Origin: Pelagibacterales bacterium SAG-MED13
GTDB taxonomy: Bacteria > Pseudomonadota > Alphaproteobacteria > Pelagibacterales > Pelagibacteraceae
Reading direction: 5' to 3'
Assembly (NCBI GenBank): GCA_014654165.1
Contig: JACWDK010000003.1
Location: forward strand, 1 to 64,000
Length of the DNA: 64,000 nucleotides
Under the pieces are notes generated by a model. The model did not search any database and was not told where the DNA came from. It saw only the letters and a program-made list of their open reading frames with translations. This document shows positions 11,201 to 21,480 of this stretch, piece by piece (position 1 is the first letter of the stretch; each line of letters begins with the position of its first letter). The translations under genes and the position numbers were made by a program.

Positions 11201-12022
11201 TTGATGACGAAAAATTTAGATAAAGAGGGTCTCAGCTCTATAGTTGACAATTATCAGTTATTTTATGTTGATTTATGGGGGGTTGTCCATAATGGAGTTT
11301 CGCTTCATCAGGAGGCTATAAAAGCGTTAGATGAAATTACAAAAAAAAAGAAAAACTACATTTTGTTAACTAATGCACCTAGACCAAATCATTCTGTAAA
11401 GTCTTTTTTAGAAAAACTAGGACTGAAAAAAGAAATAAGGGATCATGTTTTTACGTCAGGTGAAGCTGCATTAAATTATCTTAAAAAAAATTTATCAGAC
11501 AAAACTTTTTTTCATGTTGGTCCTCCTAGAGACTTTGATCTATTTAAAGAATTAAAAAGTTTACAAACAGAAAGATTAGATAGAAGTGATTATATATTAT
11601 GTACAGGATTATTTGATGATCATGATAATGATTTAAAATACTATAAAGGTTTATTTGAAAAAAATTTACATAAAAAGATGATTTGTACTAACCCTGATTT
11701 AATTGTAGATAGAGGAAACAAGAGAGAATTATGCGCAGGATCTGTGGCCATGATTTTTGAAAAAATGGGAGGTAAAGTTATTTATTTTGGAAAACCTTAC
11801 CCAGAAGTTTATAATCAATCAATTAATAACAAAAATAAAAAGATATTATCTATTGGTGATAATTTAAATACTGATATTAAAGGAGCAAATCTATTAAACT
11901 TTGATTCACTTATAATTTCTAATGGTATTCATAAAAATGAAATCAAAGAAAAAGGAATTGAGGAAACATCAAAATCATATGAAGCAATATGCAATTATAT
12001 TCAATCTGAACTGAAATGGTAA
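11201..12022 (+). CDS. HAD-superfamily class IIA hydrolase
   Basis: YVDLWGVVHNGV, LLTNAPRP, and IGDNLNTDIKGAN HAD motifs. Confidence 0.85.
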   Translation: MMTKNLDKEGLSSIVDNYQLFYVDLWGVVHNGVSLHQEAIKALDEITKKKKNYILLTNAPRPNHSVKSFLEKLGLKKEIRDHVFTSGEAALNYLKKNLSDKTFFHVGPPRDFDLFKELKSLQTERLDRSDYILCTGLFDDHDNDLKYYKGLFEKNLHKKMICTNPDLIVDRGNKRELCAGSVAMIFEKMGGKVIYFGKPYPEVYNQSINNKNKKILSIGDNLNTDIKGANLLNFDSLIISNGIHKNEIKEKGIEETSKSYEAICNYIQSELKW

Positions 12023-12948
12023 AATCAATTAATTTATACGATAGTTTAAACATAAAATCTAATGACAAGTATTCAATAATTTTAATTGGAAATTTTGATG
12101 GTCTTCACTTAGGTCATCAAAAATTATTTAACTTAGCTCAAAATTATAAAAAAAAATTTTCTCTAAAAATTGGGGTGCTCACATTCGAGCCAATGCCAAA
12201 AATGTATTTTAATAATTATATTAAAAATTTTAGAATTTCTAATCAAAAACAAAAAATTGATCTTTTAAAAAAATTAAAAGTTGATTTCGTTATAACAAAA
12301 AAATTCAATAAAAAATTTTCAAAAACAAAATCATTAAACTTTATTGAAAACATTTTAAGAAAAAGACTTAAAGCAAAATTTATATTTGTGAGTAATAATT
12401 TCAGGTTCGGCAATAAAAGAGAGGGTAGTGTAAAACAATTAATAAAATATGAAAAGAAATGCAATTATAAAATAATTAAACCAAAGCCATTATTTTTAAA
12501 AAAAAAAATTGTTTCCTCTTCACTGATAAGACAATACTTGCAAAAAGGTAAATTGAATGAGGCAAATAAACTTTTAAATAGAAAATGGTCCATAGAGGGA
12601 AAAGTTGAAAAAGGAAAACAATTAGGAAAAAAAATTGGTTTTCCTACTGCTAATATAGATATTAAAGATTACATTTTGGCATGTCCAGGTGTTTATGCGG
12701 TAAGAGTTAAAATTAAAGATAACTCAAAAACTATCAAAGGTATTGCTAATTTGGGATATCGGCCTACTTTCAACGGGAAAAAAATATTATTAGAGGCTCA
12801 TTTATTTAATTTCTCTGGAAATCTATATAATAAAGATTTAACTGTTGAATTTTTAAAATTTATTAGAAAAGAAAAAAAATTCAAAAATGTTGATCAATTA
12901 AAAAAGCAAATTAAAATTGATTTACTAATTGCAAAAAAAGTAAAATGA
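12016..12948 (+). CDS. ribF: Bifunctional riboflavin kinase/FAD synthetase
   Basis: GNFDGLHLGHQ and GKKIGFPTANI motifs. Confidence 0.93.
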   Translation: MVKSINLYDSLNIKSNDKYSIILIGNFDGLHLGHQKLFNLAQNYKKKFSLKIGVLTFEPMPKMYFNNYIKNFRISNQKQKIDLLKKLKVDFVITKKFNKKFSKTKSLNFIENILRKRLKAKFIFVSNNFRFGNKREGSVKQLIKYEKKCNYKIIKPKPLFLKKKIVSSSLIRQYLQKGKLNEANKLLNRKWSIEGKVEKGKQLGKKIGFPTANIDIKDYILACPGVYAVRVKIKDNSKTIKGIANLGYRPTFNGKKILLEAHLFNFSGNLYNKDLTVEFLKFIRKEKKFKNVDQLKKQIKIDLLIAKKVK

Positions 12949-15659
12949 GCAAGGAACAAATAAATCTACCTAAAACAGCTTTTTCAATGAAAGCTAATTT
13001 ACCAATTAGGGAGCCAGAAATTTTAGAATTATGGAAAAAAATTGATCTTTATAGAGAATTAAGAAATTCTAAAAAAGGTAAAGAAAAATTTGTACTTCAT
13101 GATGGTCCTCCATATGCGAATGGAAATATCCACATGGGAACAGCTTTAAATAAAATTTTAAAAGATATAATAGTGAAATTTCACCAAATGGATGACAAAG
13201 ACTCTGTTTATGTTCCAGGTTGGGATTGTCATGGTTTACCCATTGAGTGGAAAATAGAGGAACAATATAAAAAAAACAAAAAAAATAAAAATGAAGTTCC
13301 AATTATTGAATTCAGAAAAGAATGTAGAGCTTTTGCTGAAAAATGGATAGAAATTCATAAAGAACAATTTAAAAGGTTGGGTGTAGTAGGAGATTGGGAA
13401 AATTATTATTCTACTATGAGTTATGATGCTGAAGCTCAAATTGTTAGAGAGCTTGGTAAATTTTTAAAAGAAGGAAGCCTCTATAGAGGTTTTAAACCCG
13501 TCTTGTGGTCTACTGTAGAAAAAACAGCTTTAGCAGATGCAGAGGTAGAATATCAAGATCATAAATCTGATACGATTTATGCATCTTTTCCTGTTAAATC
13601 TTCAAATATAAAAGAACTTGATAATAGTAATATAATTATTTGGACTACAACCCCTTGGACAATTCCTGCAAATAGGGCTTTAGCTTTCAACGAAAGTTTA
13701 GATTATTCATTAATTGAAATAAATGATGATGGTGACTTTAAGAATAAAAAAATTGTTTTAGCAGAAGCTTTGTTAGAAACGACAATTAAAGATTGTGATA
13801 TAAAAAAGTATAAAAATCTAAAAAAATTTAAAGGCAAAGATCTTGAAGGTACTATTTGTAAGCATCCTTTTTTTGATTTAGGTAATGATTATGATGTGCC
13901 AATGTTAGAGGCCCGTTTTGTTACAACAGAACAGGGTACTGGCATAGTTCATTGTGCACCAAGTCATGGACCAGATGATTTTAATCTTTGTTTAAATAAT
14001 GGGATTAAAGCAATTGAAACAGTAGATGGAGATGGCAAATATACAAAGAACGTGGCTTTATTTGAGGGAGTACATATCTTTAAGGCAAATCCAATTGTAA
14101 TAGAAAAATTAAAAAATCAGAAAAAACTGTTAAAAAATGGTGAACTGGTTCATTCTTATCCTCATTCCTGGAGATCAAAAGCACCTTTAGTTCATAGAGC
14201 AACTCCTCAATGGTTTATTTCTATGGAAAGTCATAAGCTCAGAAATAAAGCTTTGAAAGCAATTGATGAAACAACTTTTTATCCAAGCAAAGGAAAAGAA
14301 AGATTAAAATCAATGATTGAAACTAGACCTGATTGGTGTGTCTCTCGTCAAAGAGTATGGGGAGTTCCTTTACCTATTTTTGTAAATAAAAAAACTAAAG
14401 AAATTTTAATAGATGATGAGTTATTTGAAAATATTGCCAAAATTTATGAAAAAGAAGGATCAGATTGTTGGTTTGCTGATGATCCTCAAAAGTTTTTAGG
14501 AAAAAAATACAAAGCAGAAGATTTCGATAAACTTAGTGACATTGTAGAAGTATGGTTTGATAGTGGATCTACTCACTCTTTTGTACTGGAAAAGAGGAAG
14601 GATCTTAAGTGGCCAGCTTCAATGTATTTAGAAGGTTCAGATCAACATAGAGGATGGTTTCATTCATCTTTACTAGAATCATGCGGGACAAGAGGCAAAG
14701 CTCCATTTGAGTCAATATTATCTCATGGATTTGTTGTTGATGGCAAAGGTTTAAAAATGTCCAAATCTTTAGGAAACGTAATAGCTCCTGAAGATATTTT
14801 AAAAAAATATGGAGCTGATATCTTAAGAATTTGGGTAGCTTCGTCAAATTATGCTGAGGATTTGAGAATAGATTATTCTATACTAGATCAACATTCAGAA
14901 TCTTATAGAAAAATAAGAAATACATTTAGATATTTATTAGGAAATCTAAATGATAAATTTGAGGAAGTAGAACTAGAGAGGTTAAATGTAGAGAGTTTAC
15001 CGGAGCTTGAGCAATTTATGCTGCATAAAGTTTTTTCTCTTAATATCAAATTCAAAGATTATTTTAAAAATTATGACTTCCACAATCTTTATAAAGAATT
15101 ATTAAATTTCTGCACAGTAGACTTATCAGCATTTTACTTTGACATAAGAAAAGACACTTTATATTGTGATCCTATTAATTCTGCTAAGAGACAATCTTGT
15201 ATAACAGTTTTAAATATATTGTTAAATTCTTTATTAAAGTGGTTTGCTCCAATATTATCTTTTACAACAGAAGAGATTTATCAGTTAGTATCAAAAAAAA
15301 ACAAAAGTATTCATTTGGAAAATTTTATAAATTTCCCAAAAAAATTTAAAAATCAAAAGCTTGCTGAAAAATGGTCTGAATTAATCAAGATTAGGGATAT
15401 TTGTAATATTAGCATAGAAGAAAAAAGAGCAAGTAAAGAGATAGGATCAAGTTTAGAGGCTGAGCTCCAGATTAAACTAAATAATAAATTTAAAGAAATT
15501 GTAAGCAACTTAGACTTATCGGAGTTATGTATAACCTCTAAAGCAGAAATTAATTTTGATGACAAAAACGATGTTACAGTCGTGACTCAAAAGGCATCAG
15601 GTAAAAAATGTCCAGTATGTTGGAAAATTAGTCCTGATCCATGCGAGAGACATCCTTAA
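12945..15659 (+). CDS. ileS: Isoleucyl-tRNA synthetase
   Basis: HDGPPYANGNIHMGTALNK (HIGH region) and KMSKS signatures; short C-terminal zinc motif. Confidence 0.97.
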   Translation: MSKEQINLPKTAFSMKANLPIREPEILELWKKIDLYRELRNSKKGKEKFVLHDGPPYANGNIHMGTALNKILKDIIVKFHQMDDKDSVYVPGWDCHGLPIEWKIEEQYKKNKKNKNEVPIIEFRKECRAFAEKWIEIHKEQFKRLGVVGDWENYYSTMSYDAEAQIVRELGKFLKEGSLYRGFKPVLWSTVEKTALADAEVEYQDHKSDTIYASFPVKSSNIKELDNSNIIIWTTTPWTIPANRALAFNESLDYSLIEINDDGDFKNKKIVLAEALLETTIKDCDIKKYKNLKKFKGKDLEGTICKHPFFDLGNDYDVPMLEARFVTTEQGTGIVHCAPSHGPDDFNLCLNNGIKAIETVDGDGKYTKNVALFEGVHIFKANPIVIEKLKNQKKLLKNGELVHSYPHSWRSKAPLVHRATPQWFISMESHKLRNKALKAIDETTFYPSKGKERLKSMIETRPDWCVSRQRVWGVPLPIFVNKKTKEILIDDELFENIAKIYEKEGSDCWFADDPQKFLGKKYKAEDFDKLSDIVEVWFDSGSTHSFVLEKRKDLKWPASMYLEGSDQHRGWFHSSLLESCGTRGKAPFESILSHGFVVDGKGLKMSKSLGNVIAPEDILKKYGADILRIWVASSNYAEDLRIDYSILDQHSESYRKIRNTFRYLLGNLNDKFEEVELERLNVESLPELEQFMLHKVFSLNIKFKDYFKNYDFHNLYKELLNFCTVDLSAFYFDIRKDTLYCDPINSAKRQSCITVLNILLNSLLKWFAPILSFTTEEIYQLVSKKNKSIHLENFINFPKKFKNQKLAEKWSELIKIRDICNISIEEKRASKEIGSSLEAELQIKLNNKFKEIVSNLDLSELCITSKAEINFDDKNDVTVVTQKASGKKCPVCWKISPDPCERHP

Positions 15660-16147
15660 TGCTAGAGTATTTAAAAAAAAATTTCTTCAGCAACTTACTT
15701 ATAATAATAATTATTTTTTCTTTAGACAGAATTTCAAAATTTTATGTAATTTTTAAAAGTGAAACAAATTTATCTTCTAGTTTGTACACATCTAAATTTT
15801 TAAATATTAATTTAATTTGGAATGAGGGAATAGCCTTTGGATTATTGTCGTTCGATGAGAAGTTTTATTATAATATTTTAACAATAATCATTATTCTAAT
15901 TACACTTATTATAATGTTTTTAATGATTAGGGCCAAAAGAATGGAAAAAATTAGTTATTCGTTTATTATTGGTGGATCATTTGGAAATATTACTGATAGA
16001 CTTTATTATTCGGCTGTTCCTGATTTTATAGATATATATATAAATAATTTTCATTGGTTTATATTTAACGTAGCTGATATATTCATAACTTTAGGAATAA
16101 TTAGTTTAATAAGTATTGAAGTTTTAAATAAAAAAATTGAAAAATGA
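15659..16147 (+). CDS. lspA: Lipoprotein signal peptidase
   Basis: NEGIAFGLLS, GGSFGNITDRL and FNVADIFITLG motifs; ATG overlaps the ileS TAA (TAATG), preferred over the track start at 15641. Confidence 0.88.
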   Translation: MLEYLKKNFFSNLLIIIIIFSLDRISKFYVIFKSETNLSSSLYTSKFLNINLIWNEGIAFGLLSFDEKFYYNILTIIIILITLIIMFLMIRAKRMEKISYSFIIGGSFGNITDRLYYSAVPDFIDIYINNFHWFIFNVADIFITLGIISLISIEVLNKKIEK

Positions 16148-16467
16148 AAATAATTAAAAATATTTGTATAATCATATTCATAGGCTTATTTTTATATTCT
16201 TGTAAAGCTGCTGAAGGTTTTAAATTAAAGAAAAAATCATCTCAAGGAGAAGAATTTTTAATTGAAAAAAAAGATCCATTAGTTATGCCGCCTGAATTTT
16301 CTAAATTACCCCAACCTGATGACGAACTCAAAACAACCAAAGAGGAAGAGATTGATTTTAAAACTGTCCTCACTGAAAATAGCTCAGAGAGAGATAAAAA
16401 TAATTCAATAGAAGATGTTTCAGAAAATAAAATTAAAAAAAGTATATTGAAACAAATTCAAAAATAA
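16144..16467 (+). CDS. Small lipoprotein, DUF3035-like
   Basis: Lipobox-like LYSC and the PLVMPPEFSKLPQPD motif; placed after lspA. Confidence 0.6.
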   Translation: MKIIKNICIIIFIGLFLYSCKAAEGFKLKKKSSQGEEFLIEKKDPLVMPPEFSKLPQPDDELKTTKEEEIDFKTVLTENSSERDKNNSIEDVSENKIKKSILKQIQK

Positions 16468-16469
16468 AA

Positions 16470-17627
16470 ATGCATACTAAGAATTTTATTTTTAAAGATT
16501 TTTCTAAGAAAAAAAAAAATAATAAATTAAAAAAACATTTAAAAAAATTGTTATCTTCTAAAGAGAACGTTATAAAATCATTAACTAAAGACTACATTTA
16601 TAATTTCACAAAAAAAGATCTTATTAAGTTTAAAAGATATAAGCATGTTAGAATTTTTGGAATGGGTGGCTCTTCATTAGGTTCTAATGCAATTTATGAT
16701 TTTCTTAGAAATAAAATAAAAAAAAAATTTTATTTTATTTCTAATCTAAATAAAAGAAATTTGTTTACTAAAAAAAAATATCTGAATTTAATTATATCTA
16801 AATCAGGAAATACTCTAGAGACTATTGTTAACTCGAATGTTTATATAAATCAAAAAGATAAAAATATTTTAATTACTGAAAATAGATCGAGTATCCTAAA
16901 AGATATCGGTAATAAATTAAAATATGAAATGATACATCACAATAACTATATAGGAGGCAGATACTCGGTTCTATCTGAAGTAGGAATGTTGCCAGCAGAA
17001 ATCATGGGATTAAATGAAAAAAAATTTAAACAACTAAATAATTTGATTAAAAACAAATATTTCTTTAACTCAATGATTAGTAATGTTTCTAATATTTTAG
17101 AAATTATAAAGAAAAAAAAATTTAATTCAGTAATTTTAAATTACGATGAAACTGCTGATAACTTTTTAAAATGGTATCAACAACTAACCGCAGAAAGTCT
17201 AGGAAAAAAAGGTAATGGATTATTTCCTATAATATCCTTAATGCCAAAAGACAATCATAGCTTAATGCAGTTATATCTAGATGGTCAAAAAAATAATTTT
17301 TATACTTTTTTTCATTCACAAGAAAATTTTTCAGAAAAAATAAAACCATCTATTATTCATAAAGATCAAAAATATTTGAGAAAAAAAAATTTAGATGATA
17401 TTCTAATATCACAAATAATGGCTACTCAGAATGTTTTCAAAAAAAAGAATATTCAATTTAGAAGTTTTTCCATTAAAAAAAAGACAGAAGAAACCCTTGG
17501 TGAATTGTTTTCTTTTTTTGTAATAGAAACAATATTATTAGCAAAAGCTTTAAACGTTAATCCCTATGATCAGCCAGCAGTTGAACTTATTAAAACTGAA
17601 ACAAAAAAAATATTAATAAATTCTTAA
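16470..17627 (+). CDS. pgi: Glucose-6-phosphate isomerase (short form)
   Basis: GMGGSSLGSNAIYDF, GGRYSVLSEVGMLPAEIMG and ISKSGNTLET motifs. Confidence 0.85.
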   Translation: MHTKNFIFKDFSKKKKNNKLKKHLKKLLSSKENVIKSLTKDYIYNFTKKDLIKFKRYKHVRIFGMGGSSLGSNAIYDFLRNKIKKKFYFISNLNKRNLFTKKKYLNLIISKSGNTLETIVNSNVYINQKDKNILITENRSSILKDIGNKLKYEMIHHNNYIGGRYSVLSEVGMLPAEIMGLNEKKFKQLNNLIKNKYFFNSMISNVSNILEIIKKKKFNSVILNYDETADNFLKWYQQLTAESLGKKGNGLFPIISLMPKDNHSLMQLYLDGQKNNFYTFFHSQENFSEKIKPSIIHKDQKYLRKKNLDDILISQIMATQNVFKKKNIQFRSFSIKKKTEETLGELFSFFVIETILLAKALNVNPYDQPAVELIKTETKKILINS

Positions 17628-18184
17628 TTAGCGATAATAATTTTTGAAACCCCATAAGTTCGAATATCTAAAATTTTAATTTTTTTTGATATCTCTAATT
17701 TATCATTTTTGTGCCTATGAATTATAATTACACCAGTGTTAGTAAGTATATTTTTTTCAATAATCTGATTTACAAGCGCATTTATCTTTAACTCTTTATA
17801 AGGTGGATCTAAAAAAACTATATCAAATCTTTTATCTAATTTGTTTTTAGAATTAAAAAACTGAATACAGTCATTATTGAAAATTTTGTAATTTTTTTTA
17901 TCTTTTAAAGATAAAAGATTTTTTTTAAGAACTTCAATTGCTTTGGGATAGTTTTCAAAAAAATAAACAATTTTTGATCTTCTAGAAATGCATTCCAATC
18001 CAAAAGATCCGGATCCAGAAAACAAGTCTAAAACACAGGAGTTTTCTAATTTAATTTGAAATTTATTTGAGTGATCTAAAAGATTGAAAATTGATTCCTT
18101 CACCATATCTTTTAGCGGTCTTGTATTATTATCTTTTGGTAAAGCTAGTTTTTTACCTCTAAATTCTCCAGATATTATTCTCAT
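17624..18184 (-). CDS. rsmD: 16S rRNA (guanine966-N2)-methyltransferase
   Basis: RIISGEFRGKKL start, DLFSGSGSFGLECISR and DPPY motifs. Confidence 0.9.
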   Translation of the reverse strand: MRIISGEFRGKKLALPKDNNTRPLKDMVKESIFNLLDHSNKFQIKLENSCVLDLFSGSGSFGLECISRRSKIVYFFENYPKAIEVLKKNLLSLKDKKNYKIFNNDCIQFFNSKNKLDKRFDIVFLDPPYKELKINALVNQIIEKNILTNTGVIIIHRHKNDKLEISKKIKILDIRTYGVSKIIIAN

Positions 18185-19446
18185 ACATCTATTATTTTAA
18201 AACCAATGTCTTTTCTGAAAAATCCATTATCCCAATTTAATTTATTTAATATTTCTATTATTTGTTTTCTACTATTCTTTAAATTTTTAGATATATTAAC
18301 AATATTTAAAACTCTCCCACCGTTGGAGAAAACTTTAGAGTTATTTATTTTTGTACCAGCATGGAAAATAAATTCGTTTTTATTCAAAATTAAATTTTCT
18401 AATTCTTTTATTTCAATGTTATTTTGATATTTGTCCGGATAACCTTTAGAGCACAAAACTATACAAATACTTTTTTCTTCATACCATTCTAAATTTGTTG
18501 ACTTCAATTTGTTATTTAAGCAAGCATTTATCACATCTGCAAAATCAGTTTTGAGTCTAGGCAATATTGTTTGGCATTCAGGGTCTCCCATTCTCACATT
18601 GTACTCGATTAGATATGGTTCATTATTTACAATCATTAAACCAACATATAAAAAACCCTTGAAATTAGTATTCATACTTTTTAAACCTTTAAGTGTAGGT
18701 TCGACTATTCTTTCTAATATTTTTTTATCCAAGGTTTTACTTTCAAGACGAGAAGGTGAATATGCTCCCATACCACCTGTATTTTTCCCTTTATCACCCT
18801 CTAGTACCCTCTTATGATCCTGAGCAGTACCAAATTTTTTATAATTTTCACCGTCTGAGATTATAAAGAAACTCATTTCTTCACCCTTTAAAAATTCTTC
18901 GATCAAAACATTTTCTGCTTTTCCAAACTTTCCATCAAAAATTTCTTTAACAGCATCTAAAGATTGCATTAATGTTTCGCAAATATACACTCCTTTACCT
19001 GCAGCTAATCCGTCAGCTTTTACAACAATTGGAAAGTTACATTTTTTTAAAAAAATTTTACTTTCTTCAATATTAGAAAAAATACCAAAATTTGCAGTAG
19101 GGATATTATATTTTTTACATAGATTTTTCGTAAATATTTTTGATCCCTCAAGTTGAGAACATTTTTTATTAGGACCAAACACTTTAATTTGATTTAATTC
19201 TAAAAAATCAACAATTCCATCTACTAGTGGTTTTTCAGGTCCAACTATTACAGTATCAATTTTTAGTTTTTTTATTAAGCTTTTCAAACTCTCAAAATTA
19301 GTTAAATCTACATTGATGTTTTCAGCAATATAACTTGTGCCCGCATTTCCAGGAAAACAGTAAATTTTTTCTACGTTTTTTGATTTTTTTATACATGCAC
19401 AAAGGGCATGTTCCCTTCCACCACTTCCAATTATTCCAACTTTCAT
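18181..19446 (-). CDS. purD: Phosphoribosylamine-glycine ligase
   Basis: GSGGREHAL, DHKRVLEGDKGKNTGGMGAYSP and NVRMGDPE motifs. Confidence 0.96.
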   Translation of the reverse strand: MKVGIIGSGGREHALCACIKKSKNVEKIYCFPGNAGTSYIAENINVDLTNFESLKSLIKKLKIDTVIVGPEKPLVDGIVDFLELNQIKVFGPNKKCSQLEGSKIFTKNLCKKYNIPTANFGIFSNIEESKIFLKKCNFPIVVKADGLAAGKGVYICETLMQSLDAVKEIFDGKFGKAENVLIEEFLKGEEMSFFIISDGENYKKFGTAQDHKRVLEGDKGKNTGGMGAYSPSRLESKTLDKKILERIVEPTLKGLKSMNTNFKGFLYVGLMIVNNEPYLIEYNVRMGDPECQTILPRLKTDFADVINACLNNKLKSTNLEWYEEKSICIVLCSKGYPDKYQNNIEIKELENLILNKNEFIFHAGTKINNSKVFSNGGRVLNIVNISKNLKNSRKQIIEILNKLNWDNGFFRKDIGFKIIDV

Positions 19447-19467
19447 ATAAATATATATAAACTAAAA

Positions 19468-19653
19468 ATGTTTAAAAAATTAGCTAAATTAAAATATTTA
19501 CCAAACAATTTTAAAGTTCTAGAAGATGGAGATCATGTTTTGTGCTCAATTTCTGGTAAAAAAATCTCATTAGAAAATTTAACATACTGGAATGTTGAAA
19601 CTCAAGAAGCATACTTCTCTTATAAAGAGGCATATTTGAAAAAGGAGAAATAA
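19468..19653 (+). CDS. DUF2093-like small protein
   Basis: MFKKLAKLKYLPNNFKVLEDGDHVLCSISGKKISLENLTYWNVETQEAY; start at 19468 preferred over 19408. Confidence 0.7.
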   Translation: MFKKLAKLKYLPNNFKVLEDGDHVLCSISGKKISLENLTYWNVETQEAYFSYKEAYLKKEK

Positions 19654-19662
19654 TTAAATAAA

Positions 19663-20529
19663 TTATATTTTCCATCTATTATGTGTCCAAATCCATTGTT
19701 CAGGATTTGACTCAATCATTTTTTCTAATATTTGGTTCAAATCTAATGTTATTTTATTAACAGAATCATTTTCAGAAAACTGAATATTGTCTAAAATTTT
19801 CAATTTAAAGTAATCACCTTTAAGCCTTTCGATATAAATAGGAACTACTGAAGCATTAAATTTTTTTATAAACTGTGCTGGTATTGAGGTAGTTAATGCT
19901 TTTTTTCTAAAAAAGTCACATTCTATTCCTTCTGAAACTCGTTGATCAATCATTAATGCCACAGAGGTTCCATCTTTAAAATTTTTCAATAATTTTTTTG
20001 TGCCAGAAATTCCTTTTTTAATTTGTTTTTTACATATATATTTCTTTCTAATTACTTCCATTATAGGGTTAAGAAATTTATTATTTAAAGGCCTGTAAAT
20101 CGCCGCTAAATCGATACCAGACTTTTCAATGTGCATCGCCATCAACTCGAAATTGTTGAAATGTCCAGATATAAATATTACTGGTTTGTTTTGTAATTTA
20201 ATTTTTTCTAATATTTCTTGGTTCTCTACAATTATTTTGTTTGAAAATTTTTTGGAATTCCTAAAATCCTTTATGAAAATATATTCGGCAAATATTTTTC
20301 CGTAATTAGTCCACATCTCGTTTATTATTTGTTTTTTTTGATTTTCATTTAATTCAGGAAAAGCTATTGACAAATTATTAAGAGAAATATTTTTTGATCT
20401 AAAAAACGGCCCAACTTTATTAAAAATAAAACTTGATAACGTTCTAGAAATTTTTAATCCTAAAATTTTAAAAACTATAAATAAAAAGATAATACAAATA
20501 AATTGAATTAAATATTTAATATGTTTCAT
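19663..20529 (-). CDS. Lipid A biosynthesis acyltransferase (LpxL/HtrB family)
   Basis: SGHFNNFELMAMHIEKSG acyltransferase motif; adjacent to lpxK. Confidence 0.85.
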   Translation of the reverse strand: MKHIKYLIQFICIIFLFIVFKILGLKISRTLSSFIFNKVGPFFRSKNISLNNLSIAFPELNENQKKQIINEMWTNYGKIFAEYIFIKDFRNSKKFSNKIIVENQEILEKIKLQNKPVIFISGHFNNFELMAMHIEKSGIDLAAIYRPLNNKFLNPIMEVIRKKYICKKQIKKGISGTKKLLKNFKDGTSVALMIDQRVSEGIECDFFRKKALTTSIPAQFIKKFNASVVPIYIERLKGDYFKLKILDNIQFSENDSVNKITLDLNQILEKMIESNPEQWIWTHNRWKI

Positions 20530-21472
20530 AAATTTTTGACTTAATAAATTTTATTAATTCTTTTTCTTCAATAATATGTAAATCAATTTTTAAAAATTTA
20601 ATATCTTTTTTAAAATTGATAGGAATTTTAACATAATCTTTTTCTGTTGTAAGGATATCAGCATTTAAATTTTTTGCTCTTTCTAATATATGAGAAATAT
20701 CTTCATTTTTATAATTATAATGATCTGCAAATGATATTTCTTCAATAATATTAAATTTATTTTTAGCTAGCACCTCTCTAAAACTTTTATTATTTCCTAT
20801 ACCTGAGAAAGCTAGATATTTTTTCGATAGATCAAATTTCTCTAAGTTTTTGACAATTATATTAGAATGAAAAACTTTTATATTTGGGTTTAAATTTTTT
20901 ATAATTGAATAAATTTCATCCAAATTTTTAGTATTACTTGAACACTTAATAAATACGCCATCATAGTTTTTCAAACTTTTAAGATTTTCCCTTAATGGCC
21001 CTGACGGTATTAAAAATCCATTTCCAACCCAATTTTGAGAATCAAAACAGACAAATTTAATGTCATAATCAATTTGTTTTTCTTGAAGTCCGTCATCAAA
21101 AATAATTAAATCATAATTTAACTTGATACCAGTCTTGATTATATTTGATCTATTCTTAGATGTAATAAACTCTGATTTTTCTCTAAGCAGTATTTCTTCA
21201 TCTATTTGGCTTGGATAATGTTTTTTTGCAGTTTTGATTTTTAAGTTATCTTTTTTTAAAAGGTTATAAATCTTAATGGTTGTAGGTGTTTTACCTGTAC
21301 CTCCCAAATATATATTCCCTATACATATAGTTTTAATCTTATCAAATTTTTTTTTGGATATTAGTTTATTCATAAGGTTGTTGAGTTCTAAAATTATAGA
21401 AAAGGGTAGCAATAAATAAGCTAGGAAATTTGGTTTTTTTAAATCCCAAAATTTTGGTTTTTTAAAAATCAT
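20516..21472 (-). CDS. lpxK: Tetraacyldisaccharide 4'-kinase
   Basis: IGNIYLGGTGKTPT P-loop and DDGLQ motif. Confidence 0.92.
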   Translation of the reverse strand: MIFKKPKFWDLKKPNFLAYLLLPFSIILELNNLMNKLISKKKFDKIKTICIGNIYLGGTGKTPTTIKIYNLLKKDNLKIKTAKKHYPSQIDEEILLREKSEFITSKNRSNIIKTGIKLNYDLIIFDDGLQEKQIDYDIKFVCFDSQNWVGNGFLIPSGPLRENLKSLKNYDGVFIKCSSNTKNLDEIYSIIKNLNPNIKVFHSNIIVKNLEKFDLSKKYLAFSGIGNNKSFREVLAKNKFNIIEEISFADHYNYKNEDISHILERAKNLNADILTTEKDYVKIPINFKKDIKFLKIDLHIIEEKELIKFIKSKIYETY

Positions 21473-21480
21473 GTATTAAA

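Noticed and set aside
14605-14847. 80-aa ORF antisense to ileS
   Set aside because: Inside the KMSKS region of ileS on the opposite strand; spurious.
16470-17627. Short (385 aa) Pgi considered as a pseudogene or fragment
   Set aside because: The frame is intact with substrate and catalytic motifs, and the ends abut neighbours cleanly; a compact form is more likely.
18509-18817. 102-aa ORF antisense to purD
   Set aside because: Shadow ORF of a conserved enzyme.
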